Shown one piece after another: positions 17,013 through 27,376 of a stretch of DNA of 64,000 nt. This stretch comes from FEB-10 sp963710645 (lineage in GTDB: Bacteria; Acidobacteriota; Thermoanaerobaculia; Thermoanaerobaculales; Sulfomarinibacteraceae): positions 1,550,001 to 1,614,000 of the forward strand of contig CAVQBD010000009.1 of assembly GCA_963710645.1 (NCBI GenBank), read 5' to 3'. The stretch's first letter is position 1. Every line of letters begins with the position of its first letter. Both the position numbers and the translations under genes were made by a program. The notes beneath the pieces were generated by a model. That model ran no database searches, was not told the origin of the DNA, and saw only the letters and a program-made list of their open reading frames with translations.

Positions 17013-18488
17013 ATGAACCCGTTGGCGACTCTCGCAGGGGTGGACGATCTCGAAGTCGCACCCAGCTCCATTGTCGAGGCACAGGGCACAACCTACGCTC
17101 TGGCGACGCGCGACAACTCGAAATTCGTGGTGGTCCTCGGCGATTCGAGCGGTTTCGAGGGAGAAGATCACCGACCGGGCGGTGTACGTCTGTCTCCGGT
17201 GAGTCCATCCACACTGTCCGGGCTTCGGATGCGTCTGCCGTGGCTGCTGCCGGTTCCATTGGGGCTTCGCACCTCATTTGGTTTCGGTGACAGGCTCGGG
17301 CTCGCTACACCCGGGCACATCCGGTCCCTCCGGTCTCTCCGTGGAGCAACCCACGGCATCGCGCCCATCTTCGCCCAACAGTCGGTTCGGGAGAATTTTC
17401 GCACCGGCCGCACTCCCCGACAGGTGATGGACGATGCCGCCTGGGCGGTCTTCGAGCACGGTTGGCGCGACCCGTGGGGTGCCGATGCCGACCATCTCAA
17501 GACACCGGACGACGCCTCGAAATTCGCAGCCGCCGGCTTCACCTTCTTTACCATTGATCCGGGCGAGCATGTGGATGACGATGTGGACGCGGCCAATTTG
17601 GAGGCCAAGGTTCGAGGCCTGCCGTGGAGCTCCCTCGAGGACACCGTGGAGGATTTCGAAAGACGGTTCCTGTCTTCCCCCTTCGACCTCGAGGGCACCT
17701 CGGTGCCATTCGACCGGGCATCGCTGTGGGGAGCCGCCGCAAAGTATGGCCGTGCTGTTGCGCACACGGCTGAGATGTATCGCCACATCGCTGCGATCAT
17801 GGAGGACCGGCCTTTCGAACTCGAGGTTTCGGTGGACGAGACCGACAGTCCGACCAGCGTGCCGGAACACATCTACATCGCGAGCGAACTGCGGCGGCTG
17901 GGGGTGCGCTGGGTGAGTCTGGCGCCCCGGTTCGTGGGACGGTTTGAAAAGGGTGTCGACTACATAGGCGACCTCGAGGAGTTCTCACGACAATTCGCTA
18001 AGCACGCTGCCGTCGCTCGCCAATTGGGACCATACAAGCTGAGCCTGCACTCTGGATCGGACAAGTTCAGCATCTACCCGGTTGCCAGTCGGCTGACCCG
18101 TCACGGTGCGAGGTCCCCCGGTCCGCTGGTCCACGTCAAGACCGCGGGAACCAGCTTCTTGGAGGCCCTGCGGGCCGTCGCCCGTGTCGATCCGGATCTG
18201 TTTCGGAGCGTCCTCGCCCTGGCGAAGGAGCGATACGAAAAGGACAAGCTGACCTACCACGTGTCGGCTGATCTTGCTCGGGTGGCCTCGCCCGAGGACC
18301 TCGACGATTCGGAGCTCGAGGGTCTGCTCGAGCAGTTTGATGCTCGAGAGGTACTCCACGTGACCTTTGGATCCGCGCTGGATCGGTATGGCGATCCAAT
18401 CCGCGCGACCCTCGTGGAAAACAAGCAGGCGTATTCCGATGTGCTCACCTCGCACTTCGCCAAACACCTCGCGGATTTTGTGGATTGA
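17013..18488 (+). CDS. uxaE: Tagaturonate epimerase family protein (UxaE-like)
   Basis: 491-aa protein with the pattern I associate with the UxaE family, which interconverts D-tagaturonate and D-fructuronate in hexuronate catabolism. Recognisable stretches are GADADHLKTPDDASKFAAAG, FTIDPGEHVDDD, SLHSGSDKFSIYP and VHVKTAGTSFLEALRAV. The several conserved His, Asp and Lys residues in these blocks are candidates for the metal and sugar site. There is no signal peptide, so it is cytoplasmic. It begins 40 bp after the IolO-like gene, whose product is its expected substrate. The family call is from memory of motifs. Confidence 0.78.
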   Translation: MNPLATLAGVDDLEVAPSSIVEAQGTTYALATRDNSKFVVVLGDSSGFEGEDHRPGGVRLSPVSPSTLSGLRMRLPWLLPVPLGLRTSFGFGDRLGLATPGHIRSLRSLRGATHGIAPIFAQQSVRENFRTGRTPRQVMDDAAWAVFEHGWRDPWGADADHLKTPDDASKFAAAGFTFFTIDPGEHVDDDVDAANLEAKVRGLPWSSLEDTVEDFERRFLSSPFDLEGTSVPFDRASLWGAAAKYGRAVAHTAEMYRHIAAIMEDRPFELEVSVDETDSPTSVPEHIYIASELRRLGVRWVSLAPRFVGRFEKGVDYIGDLEEFSRQFAKHAAVARQLGPYKLSLHSGSDKFSIYPVASRLTRHGARSPGPLVHVKTAGTSFLEALRAVARVDPDLFRSVLALAKERYEKDKLTYHVSADLARVASPEDLDDSELEGLLEQFDAREVLHVTFGSALDRYGDPIRATLVENKQAYSDVLTSHFAKHLADFVD

Positions 18489-18592
18489 GGAGGATTTCGA
18501 GATGTGTCGCCCGATGCGCCGTGGGCCGTTTTATGGATCTCCGGCCGTTGGGCCTTTGTGATCGCTGAATTTCCCTGACCCCGGGGGACGAT

Positions 18593-19897
18593 ATGACCAT
18601 TGGAACGAGCAGCACAGCCCGCCCCCTCACCCAAAGCGAGGTTCGCGGCATCATGGCCGAAGCTCTAGACCATCTCGAGCTGGATGGTCAGCGGATATTG
18701 GTCATCATTCCCGATGGGACCCGTACCGCGCCCATCCCCCTCATGAGGCGTCTGTTCAGTGAGTTGCTTGGTTCACGGGTCGAAAAAATCGACTACCTTG
18801 TGGCCCTCGGAACCCACCCACCCATGGACGACGGCGCCCTGTCCCGTCTACTGGGCACCAAGGTGCTCGACGGCAAGGCTGGATCTTCGAGGGTCTTCAA
18901 CCATCGATGGGATGTGGAAGAGACCTTTGTCACCCTGGGCACGGTGCCCGCCGCCGAGGTGGCTGCAGCCAGCGGCGGCCGACTCGAGCTCGACATTCCG
19001 GTGCGCCTCAATCGGTTGGTGGGCGAGCCGGACGGTTCGAGCCCCTATGATTTGATCGTGGTCTGCGGCCCGGTATTCCCCCATGAGGTCGCGGGATTTT
19101 CCGGCGGAAACAAGTACTTCGTGCCCGGGGTCGCGGGCCCCGAGATCATCAACGTGACCCACTGGATCGGGGCCCTGGTCACCAGCCGCGAGATCATTGG
19201 CGTCGCCGACACCCCGGTGCGGCGGCTGATCGATCGCGCGGCGTCCCATGTTGCAACCCCCACCCTGTTGGTGGCCATGGTGCTCGAGGGCACATCGCTC
19301 CACGGGCTCTTCGTCGGTGGGATGGAGGAGACCTGGCGTGCTGCCGCGAGGTTGTCGGCCGAGCTGGACATCGAATGGGTCGACAAGCCCTTTGAAAGGG
19401 TGCTGTCCATGGTGCCCGAGATGTATGACGATCTGTGGACCGGCGCCAAGGGTATGTACAAGCTCGAACCCGCCATCGCCGATGGCGGCGAGGTGGTGGT
19501 CTACGCGCCGCACATCACCGAGGTCTCTTATGTCCACGGGCGGTGGCTGGACGAGATCGGTTACCACGTCCGAGATTACTTCGTCGAACAGTGGCATCGA
19601 TTTATGCATGTGCCCTGGGGCGTGATCGCCCACTCCACCCATCTCCGGGGCGACGGCAGCTTCATCGACGGCGTCGAGCGGCCACGGATCCGGGTGACTC
19701 TGGCCACCGGAATCCCGCGGGAGCGCTGCGAGTCCATCGGTCTCGGCTACCTGGACCCCGCGACGGTGGACCCGGAGGAATGGGCCGGGCGGGAGGAGGA
19801 GGGCGTGATGCTGGTTCGAAGGGCCGGCGAACGGCTGTACCGACTGAAAGAGGAGATCCCGGCGACGAGACTTTCCAGTTCACAGGAGGGGAACTGA
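18593..19897 (+). CDS. LarA-like nickel-pincer racemase/epimerase (DUF2088 family)
   Basis: 434-aa homologue of lactate racemase LarA, the enzyme family that uses the nickel-pincer nucleotide cofactor. Residues matching the LarA centre are present: DGTRT (41-45), H75 (ALGTHPPM), H164 (PHEVAGFSGG), K174 (GGNK) and H190 (INVTHWIG). The 10- and 16-residue spacings from H164 to K174 and from K174 to H190 match those of Lactiplantibacillus LarA (His174, Lys184, His200). Relatives act on other 2-hydroxy acids, including gluconate-type acids, so a sugar-acid epimerase role in this operon is plausible. The cofactor genes larB, larC and larE are not in the window. It starts 104 bp after the UxaE-like gene. 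Confidence 0.78.
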   Translation: MTIGTSSTARPLTQSEVRGIMAEALDHLELDGQRILVIIPDGTRTAPIPLMRRLFSELLGSRVEKIDYLVALGTHPPMDDGALSRLLGTKVLDGKAGSSRVFNHRWDVEETFVTLGTVPAAEVAAASGGRLELDIPVRLNRLVGEPDGSSPYDLIVVCGPVFPHEVAGFSGGNKYFVPGVAGPEIINVTHWIGALVTSREIIGVADTPVRRLIDRAASHVATPTLLVAMVLEGTSLHGLFVGGMEETWRAAARLSAELDIEWVDKPFERVLSMVPEMYDDLWTGAKGMYKLEPAIADGGEVVVYAPHITEVSYVHGRWLDEIGYHVRDYFVEQWHRFMHVPWGVIAHSTHLRGDGSFIDGVERPRIRVTLATGIPRERCESIGLGYLDPATVDPEEWAGREEEGVMLVRRAGERLYRLKEEIPATRLSSSQEGN

Positions 19898-19931
19898 CAG
19901 GCCGGCACGGACCTATCAGGCCTGAGGAAGA

Positions 19932-19993
19932 AAATGAGAAATGAGAAATGAAAAATGAAGGACGTGAAAATCGAGACTCGGATTTCGGGACTC
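19932..19993. repeat. Heptamer tandem repeats in the LarA-PhoD spacer
   Basis: Four 7-nt units AAATGAG, AAATGAG, AAATGAA, AAATGAA (19932-19959), then a second heptad run GAGACTC, GGATTTC, GGGACTC (19973-19993). No gene overlaps them. This is one of many 7-nt-period repeats in the window's spacers. Confidence 0.8.
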
Positions 19994-20056
19994 GTAAATG
20001 TCTGATAACGAGAATGTGGTGGTGGCCAATGAGCCATCACCTGTGGAAGGTTTGAC

Positions 20057-21496
20057 ATGAGATTATCCTCCGTTGTTTCGCGATGCGTAATGCTCTCGCT
20101 GATTGTTTTCACCCTGACGTCACCCGCACTGGCCGCGTCGCGGGACGACGATGGGTACCCGAGGCTGATGCAGGGTCCAATGGTGGGGACCGTGACTCCT
20201 ACCGAGGCACATATCTGGCTTCGAACCACGGGCGAGTATGTCGTCACCATCGAGTACGGCACCGGCTTCGAACTTCGATCGGCTCTCACCACCGAACCGG
20301 TGACGGCGAGCAAGACTGCGGACTACACGCTGGTGGTGACGATCCCAGATCTCCAACCCGCCACCGAGTACTTCTACCGCGTACTGGTCGACGGCCAGGG
20401 CGACAAATATCTCGAGGAATATCCGCCGTTCCGATTCAAGACCGCACCGGCCCCGGGAACCAGCGCCAGCTTCAGGGTCGGCTTCGGTTCCTGTCCCAAA
20501 TACCAGGATGACCGGATGCAGCCGATCTGGCCGGTCATCTCGGGATTCGAACCGGATCTGTTTTTCTGGATTGGGGACAACATCTACGGCGACACCCTCG
20601 ACCCGGACATCCTGCGTGAGGAGTACCGCCGCCAGCGCGATGTCCCCGGGTTGCAACCCCTGCTGCACAACACCTCGCACCTCGCCGTCTGGGATGATCA
20701 TGATTTCGCGCTCAACAACCACGATCGAACCAACCCCATCAAGGACCGGGCGCTCGAGGTGTTCAAGGACTACTGGGCCAACCCTGCCTACGGACTGCCC
20801 GATGTACCGGGTGTGTTCTACAGCTACAGCTTCGGCGACGTTGATTTCTTTTTCATCGACGATCGCTATTACCGGGATCCCAACTCGGATCCGGACACCC
20901 CGGAGAAGACCATGTTGGGACCCGCCCAGTTTGACTGGCTGCTCGAGCGGTTGTCGGCGAGCACAGCGGTCTTCAAGGTGATCGTATCGGGAAGCGGCTT
21001 CAGCAAGGCCAAGGGCGAGGGCGGCGACTCGTGGGCCGCGTTTCTCAACGAACGGAACAGGCTTTTTGACTTCATTCGGGACGAGGAGATCAGCGGCGTG
21101 GTCCTGCTGACGGGCGACTCCCACGTGGGCGAACTCAACGTGATTCCGTGGTCGGAGCGGGGCGGCTACGATCTCTACGATCTCGTGAGTTCGCCACTGG
21201 CCCAGCGCAACCCGGATTCATGGCTGCACCGGAGACCCGAGCGGCGCATCCGTCCGGTGTACTTCAGGGGAAGCAGTGTCGGCGTGGTGGACTTTCTGCT
21301 CGATGATCCGCCACGCTTGATGTACCGCATCATCGACATCCACGGCCGCAACGTCTGGGAGCCATTCGTTGTGCGGGCGGACGAGCTGGTCAACGGCGTG
21401 ACATCCTGGCCCGATAAGGTCCACAGCGATTCCAGACAACGCCAGGAGAACTACGATGCTGGCAAGGGCTATTACGAGATCGAGGCGGAGGACTAG
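20057..21496 (+). CDS. phoD: PhoD-family alkaline phosphatase/phosphodiesterase, exported
   Basis: 479-aa secreted metallo-phosphoesterase. Signal peptide 1 to about 27 (ending ALAAS); an N-terminal beta domain (GTVTPTEAHIWLRTT); then the PhoD catalytic domain with FGSCPKYQ, FWIGDNIYGD, VWDDHDFALNNHD and LLTGDSHVGELN, which carry the iron/calcium-binding Asp, Asn and His residues. PhoD enzymes release phosphate from mono- and diesters outside the cytoplasm. Here it could finish dephosphorylating phytate intermediates or attack glycerophospho-diesters. It follows the inositol operon in the same direction after 159 bp and is nearly contiguous with the next phosphoesterase gene. Confidence 0.88.
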   Translation: MRLSSVVSRCVMLSLIVFTLTSPALAASRDDDGYPRLMQGPMVGTVTPTEAHIWLRTTGEYVVTIEYGTGFELRSALTTEPVTASKTADYTLVVTIPDLQPATEYFYRVLVDGQGDKYLEEYPPFRFKTAPAPGTSASFRVGFGSCPKYQDDRMQPIWPVISGFEPDLFFWIGDNIYGDTLDPDILREEYRRQRDVPGLQPLLHNTSHLAVWDDHDFALNNHDRTNPIKDRALEVFKDYWANPAYGLPDVPGVFYSYSFGDVDFFFIDDRYYRDPNSDPDTPEKTMLGPAQFDWLLERLSASTAVFKVIVSGSGFSKAKGEGGDSWAAFLNERNRLFDFIRDEEISGVVLLTGDSHVGELNVIPWSERGGYDLYDLVSSPLAQRNPDSWLHRRPERRIRPVYFRGSSVGVVDFLLDDPPRLMYRIIDIHGRNVWEPFVVRADELVNGVTSWPDKVHSDSRQRQENYDAGKGYYEIEAED

Positions 21497-21499
21497 CCG

Positions 21500-22702
21500 G
21501 TGACAAACAATTGCCATTGCCGTGGGTTTCGCGGCTCCTTTGCTGGTTCACTCGTCGTTCATCTGACGGTGCTGACGCTCGTCCTCATGGCAGGCGGGCT
21601 GGGCGCTGAAGCGGCGGAATCTCCGGACGGGGAACTGGTCTTCATCGTTGCCGCGGACATGAGGAACTTCGCCGCGGACGGTGTGTGGTCAAAGAATTTC
21701 TCGGGCGCGTGCGAGGCGGTGAAAAAGGTCGGTGCGGGTTCCTTCATGGTCAGTCCGGGTGACCTCGATGTGGATCCGCCGTCGGCGGTCAGGGACATGG
21801 TGAGTACGGTCCTCGGCGACGACTATCCGTGGTACCCCATCCTCGGCAACCACGACCCCGAGTCTCCTTCCACCATGAAGTACCTGCGCGAGTACAGCCA
21901 GAGTGTGCCCAACGTGGTGAATCGGGGGCCAAAGGGTTGTGAGGCCACCACCTATTCCTTTGACTGGTCGAACGTCCACTTCGTGGTGCTCAATCAGTAT
22001 TTCGACGGCGTCAAGGACTGGGGTGTCGAGGGTGACGTGGTTCCCGATCTATTGGAGTGGCTCGAGGCGGATCTGGCCGCCAACACAAAGGACCGCGTCT
22101 TTGTCCTCGGACACGAGCCGCTGATCGTCATGCCCGACATGGACAACGGGCGGATCCGCCACCAGGGCAACTCCCTCGACGAGCACCCGGAGAACATGTT
22201 CCAGTTCCTCAAGTTATTGAAGGAGTACGAAGTTGTGGCCTATATCTGCGGTCACACCCACAACACCTCCTATTCGAACATCAACGGCGTGTGGCAGCTC
22301 GATGCAGGTCACGCCCGGGGCCTCGAGGAGGCCTCTTACGCCGACCGAATGTACGCCGCCATCTCCGCAGCGATCGAGACCGGACGGGCCCATGGCGTCG
22401 GCGAGGCGGAGTCCATCAGGCAACTGTATAGAGACGACGCCTATCACGTGGACTATTGGTTCAAATACCTGGGGCTGGCGGGCCAACCTGTGGTTCAAAC
22501 CATGGCCCAGTTCTACGACGAGTACGGTACCGACCCCGGTGCACGAGACCGGTACTACGAAGCTCAGATCAAGGGCCGGGGCCAGACCCCAAGCACGTTT
22601 TTGAAAGTCACGGTGGGCGCGGCGAAGGTCACGGTGGATTTTTATCGCGACGACGCACATGGCGGGCCATACACTCTGCGAGAGACCCTCATTCTGGATT
22701 GA
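21500..22702 (+). CDS. Exported calcineurin-like metallophosphoesterase
   Basis: 400-aa protein with a long N-terminal signal (hydrophobic HLTVLTLVLMAGGLGAEAA) and a calcineurin-like core: VSPGDLDVD, ILGNHDPE, LGHEP and ICGHTHN. Motif I reads AADMRNF, so the usual Asp-x-His lacks its His, which may change the metal site. It starts at a GTG 3 bp after the phoD stop, and the next gene begins directly after its TGA, so the three are one transcription unit. The substrate is unknown; a phosphoester released from phytate or lipid is a fair guess from the neighbours. Confidence 0.82.
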   Translation: MTNNCHCRGFRGSFAGSLVVHLTVLTLVLMAGGLGAEAAESPDGELVFIVAADMRNFAADGVWSKNFSGACEAVKKVGAGSFMVSPGDLDVDPPSAVRDMVSTVLGDDYPWYPILGNHDPESPSTMKYLREYSQSVPNVVNRGPKGCEATTYSFDWSNVHFVVLNQYFDGVKDWGVEGDVVPDLLEWLEADLAANTKDRVFVLGHEPLIVMPDMDNGRIRHQGNSLDEHPENMFQFLKLLKEYEVVAYICGHTHNTSYSNINGVWQLDAGHARGLEEASYADRMYAAISAAIETGRAHGVGEAESIRQLYRDDAYHVDYWFKYLGLAGQPVVQTMAQFYDEYGTDPGARDRYYEAQIKGRGQTPSTFLKVTVGAAKVTVDFYRDDAHGGPYTLRETLILD

Positions 22703-22726
22703 GTGAATCCGTACGACGGGTATGTG

Positions 22727-24802
22727 ATGGTAGACACCGACACGAATCAAGCGCTGATCAGGTTCGGGCGAGTGGCGTTGATCGTGACGGTGTTCATATT
22801 TCTCAGCCCAATTCTCGCCGTCGCGATGGAGCTCGAAGGCGTGCGTCTCAGCTCGAAACCGACGATCGATGGCGTTGTGGACGAGGCTGTGTGGTCAGAG
22901 GCGGCGGTTGCCGAGGGATTCGTTCAGTTTGTGCCCAAGTTCGGACAACCCTCTCCATATCGAACGGTGGTCCTCGTGGGCTCCACCGAGGATGCCCTGT
23001 ACGTCGCCTTCAAGTGCTTCGATCCCGAGTCGAAGGACATCTCCGCCGCGGTGACGTCTCGTGATGGTTCCCTAGAAAATGATGACTCTGTCGCCCTCCT
23101 CCTCGATACCTTCCACGACCAGCGGAGGGCCTACTACTTCATCACCAACACCCTCGGGGTTCAGGGGGATGGCAAGGTGGCCGACAACGGTCGGGTGGTG
23201 GAGAACGAGTGGGATGGGACGTGGGAGTGCGCCTCCAGCAGATCGGCGGACGGCTGGACGAGCGAGTTCGCGATTCCATTCAGGATGCTCCGCTTCAGCG
23301 GTGGTGAAGACACTACCTGGGGCATTAATTTTCACAGATACGTCCCCCGCCGGCTCGAGACATCGGTGTGGTCGGGTCCCGGGGAGTCGGAGTGGCGGGT
23401 CTCGAGTTTCGGGCAACTGACGGGGCTCGATCTTCGAACCACGGAAGCCAAGAAGTACGCCATCATCCCTTACGGGCTTGCGGTGGTGGAGAAGGGCCAG
23501 GAGCCCCATTACGAGGCGGGGGTAGATCTCAGGTTTCGGATTGCCCAGGGGCTGAGCGCCGATCTGACGTTGAATCCCGACTTCGCCCTCGTGGAAGCCG
23601 ATGTGGAGCAGATCAACCTCACCAGATACGAGCTCTTTGTTCCGGAAAAAAGACCCTTCTTCCTTGAAGGCAACGAGATGTTCGATCAGCGGATCCGTCA
23701 GTTCTACAGCCGGCGGATCGGCGACATCGATTGGGGCGGCAAGCTCACCGGCAATGTGTTGGGCTTCGACGTGGCCGCCATCGCCTCGGTGGCCGATCTC
23801 CATCCGGATGAAGATCTCGAAAACGTGGACGATTCGGCGGACTACGCCGTGGTGCGTCTCCAGCGGGGGATTTTCGGCGGCTCGACGGTGGGGCTACTGG
23901 CGGCGAACCGTAGCGTCGGCTCGGACCGAGCCGGGTCCTTTGGCCTGGACACGACCCTCTTCTTCACCGAAACCATCGGCATGACAGCCCAATTTCTCCG
24001 CTCCCACGGGCCCGAGCACGACGGTGCCCAGGGTTGGTTTCTGAGACCGGCATATGACTCGGCCAACTCCCATTTTCACATCAGGTACACCAACCTCGAT
24101 GTGGGTCTCAAGGACAACGTCAACGCGATCGGTTTTTTGGAGGACGACGACCGCAAGGAGTTCGACACCGAAGTCAAACACATTTTTTGGTTCGAGAGCA
24201 GTGCGTTTGAGAGGCTCGAGGGCAAGATCAACTACAACCGCTTCTGGAGTCAGGACGGGATCCTGAGGAGCTGGGAGCTGGAATCCGATGTGGAGATCGT
24301 ATTCACGAACTTCTGGCAGGTCGAGCTTTCCTACGTGGATGCCTACGAGCTCTTTGAAAAGGAGTACCGTAACTCAATCACTAGCCTGCAGGTGGGCTGG
24401 GACAACCGGGCCGGCAAGTTCTTTGCCGTCGAGGTGGGGACCGGAAAGAACTTCGACTCGGATCTGAGGCTGGCGACCCTCGAGACGGGGCTCATCCTGT
24501 TCAGCGCGCTGGATCTGTCATACGAGGCCACCTGGCTCGATCTCGACCCGGACCCGGAGAACGAGAGCACGTGGATCCATGTCTTCCGGGTGAACTACCA
24601 CTTCACGAACGACCTCTATGTCAATCTCTTCTGGCAGACAAACTCGGTCATCCAGAAGGAGAACATCCAACTCCTCGCCGTGTGGCGATTCATGCCTCCG
24701 TTCGGGTCGCTCCAGGTGGCATATCAGCGCGGGACCTCGGAGATCGGGACCCCGTCGGATCAGGGAGACTCGCTCTTCACGAAGTTGCAGTGGGTGTTCT
24801 GA
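22727..24802 (+). CDS. DUF5916-type outer-membrane protein with CBM9-like N-terminal domain
   Basis: About 690 aa. An N-terminal signal (VALIVTVFIFLSPILAVA) is followed by a CBM9/DOMON-like sandwich (DGVVDEAVWSEA, ALYVAFKCFDPE). The DUF5916 region follows (NPDFALVEADVEQINLTRYE, PEKRPFFLEGNEMF) and a C-terminal beta-barrel-like half with alternating aromatic residues, ending LFTKLQWVF, a terminal Phe typical of outer-membrane proteins. I chose the ATG at 22727; a GTG at 22703 directly after the previous stop is in frame and equally possible. The function of the family is not established; the position suggests a surface role in substrate capture or processing for this locus. Confidence 0.8.
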   Translation: MVDTDTNQALIRFGRVALIVTVFIFLSPILAVAMELEGVRLSSKPTIDGVVDEAVWSEAAVAEGFVQFVPKFGQPSPYRTVVLVGSTEDALYVAFKCFDPESKDISAAVTSRDGSLENDDSVALLLDTFHDQRRAYYFITNTLGVQGDGKVADNGRVVENEWDGTWECASSRSADGWTSEFAIPFRMLRFSGGEDTTWGINFHRYVPRRLETSVWSGPGESEWRVSSFGQLTGLDLRTTEAKKYAIIPYGLAVVEKGQEPHYEAGVDLRFRIAQGLSADLTLNPDFALVEADVEQINLTRYELFVPEKRPFFLEGNEMFDQRIRQFYSRRIGDIDWGGKLTGNVLGFDVAAIASVADLHPDEDLENVDDSADYAVVRLQRGIFGGSTVGLLAANRSVGSDRAGSFGLDTTLFFTETIGMTAQFLRSHGPEHDGAQGWFLRPAYDSANSHFHIRYTNLDVGLKDNVNAIGFLEDDDRKEFDTEVKHIFWFESSAFERLEGKINYNRFWSQDGILRSWELESDVEIVFTNFWQVELSYVDAYELFEKEYRNSITSLQVGWDNRAGKFFAVEVGTGKNFDSDLRLATLETGLILFSALDLSYEATWLDLDPDPENESTWIHVFRVNYHFTNDLYVNLFWQTNSVIQKENIQLLAVWRFMPPFGSLQVAYQRGTSEIGTPSDQGDSLFTKLQWVF

Positions 24803-24833
24803 CCCCCGGACAATTTGGTGACCCCAATCGATC

Positions 24834-25619
24834 TCAGATCGTCATCGCCGTGAAACCGCCGTCCACCCGGATGACGGTGCCGGTGACAAAGGACGAGGCC
24901 TTTTCAGATGCGAGCCACACCACCGCGCCGGCAAGCTCCTCGGGCTCGCCAAATCTTCCCATGGGGGTGTGGCCCATGATGGACGCCACCCGCTCCTCGG
25001 TGAGGATCTTGCGGTTTTGTTCGGCGGGGAAGAACCCGGGTGCCACGGCGTTGACCCGCACGCCATGGGGCGCCCACTCGCGGGCCAGGAATTGGGTGAG
25101 GTTGTTGACCCCGGCCTTGGTGATGGAGTAGGTGTAGACCTTGCTCAGCGGCGGCCCGGACGAGGCCGACGAGATGTTGATCACCGAGCCGCCGTCGCCC
25201 TGGTCGACCATCCGGCCGCCGAAGATCTGACACGCAAGATGCATGCTGGTGAGATTGACCCGTAGGATCCGCTCCCATTCATCAAGAGTGATGTCGAAGA
25301 ATGGGGTGGCCGAATTGATCCCCGGAGCGTTGAGCAGGATGTCCACCCGGCCCCACTCCGACACCACCTGGTCGCAGGCGCGGCGAAGATCGATCTCGCT
25401 TGTGGCGTCCACCTGGAGGTCGATGGCATCGGTGCCGTTGGCGTCGCGGATGCTCCTGGCTCGCTCCTCGGCCGCGCCGGCATCCAGGTCCAGCACCGCG
25501 ACTTTGGCCCCTGCTTTTCCGAGGGCCTCAGCCATGGCCCCGCCCAGAACTCCGCCCGAGCCGATGGTCACCGCCACCTTGCCAACAAGTGAGAACATTT
25601 CACTGATGTACATGCTCAT
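24834..25619 (-). CDS. SDR oxidoreductase, fructuronate reductase/D-mannonate oxidoreductase-like (UxuB/YjmF type)
   Basis: 261-aa short-chain dehydrogenase. The cofactor loop is TIGSGGVLGGAMA (18-30). The NAG-motif equivalent is NAPG (97-100). The catalytic Ser is at 150/151, and Tyr164 and Lys168 form YSITK. The C-terminal pattern APGFFPAEQN, HTPMGRFGEPEEL and VTGTVIRVDGGF matches the SDR-type UxuB (YjmF) of Bacillus. That would make it the enzyme reducing fructuronate, the UxaE product, to D-mannonate. The start at 25619 is set by the upstream GGGAG RBS; a longer frame to 25790 shows no family homology. It is convergent with the preceding run of genes, so it has its own promoter. Gluconate 5-dehydrogenase-like activity is the main alternative. 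Confidence 0.75.
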   Translation of the reverse strand: MSMYISEMFSLVGKVAVTIGSGGVLGGAMAEALGKAGAKVAVLDLDAGAAEERARSIRDANGTDAIDLQVDATSEIDLRRACDQVVSEWGRVDILLNAPGINSATPFFDITLDEWERILRVNLTSMHLACQIFGGRMVDQGDGGSVINISSASSGPPLSKVYTYSITKAGVNNLTQFLAREWAPHGVRVNAVAPGFFPAEQNRKILTEERVASIMGHTPMGRFGEPEELAGAVVWLASEKASSFVTGTVIRVDGGFTAMTI

Positions 25620-25864
25620 GGTTGACTCCCGGCCCGATCCATTGAACGTTGAAAGGGATGATGGCCCTGGTGGGTCCCGCTGACCTTGTCCCAGGGCGTG
25701 ATCGCTCAACCATTCTAGGGCAAGGTCGGGCATACCAGAAGGGCTGCCCTCGGGGAGATGACCAACCACTCCGGTCATTTCTAGATTCATTGTGATGAAT
25801 GCCGAGAAACGGAGCCGGGAAGACCTATTATGGACCGGTGAAATCGACAGCGTTGGACGGGAAC

Positions 25865-27372
<1,508 letters not shown>

Positions 27373-27376
<4 letters not shown>

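Noticed and set aside
25642..25653. TTGAACGTTGAA upstream of the UxuB-like SDR as a degenerate LacI operator
   Set aside because: Only 9 of 12 positions match TGGAACGTTCCA and the symmetry is lost; it is better read as two heptamer-like units (TTGAACG, TTGAAAG) of the kind seen elsewhere.
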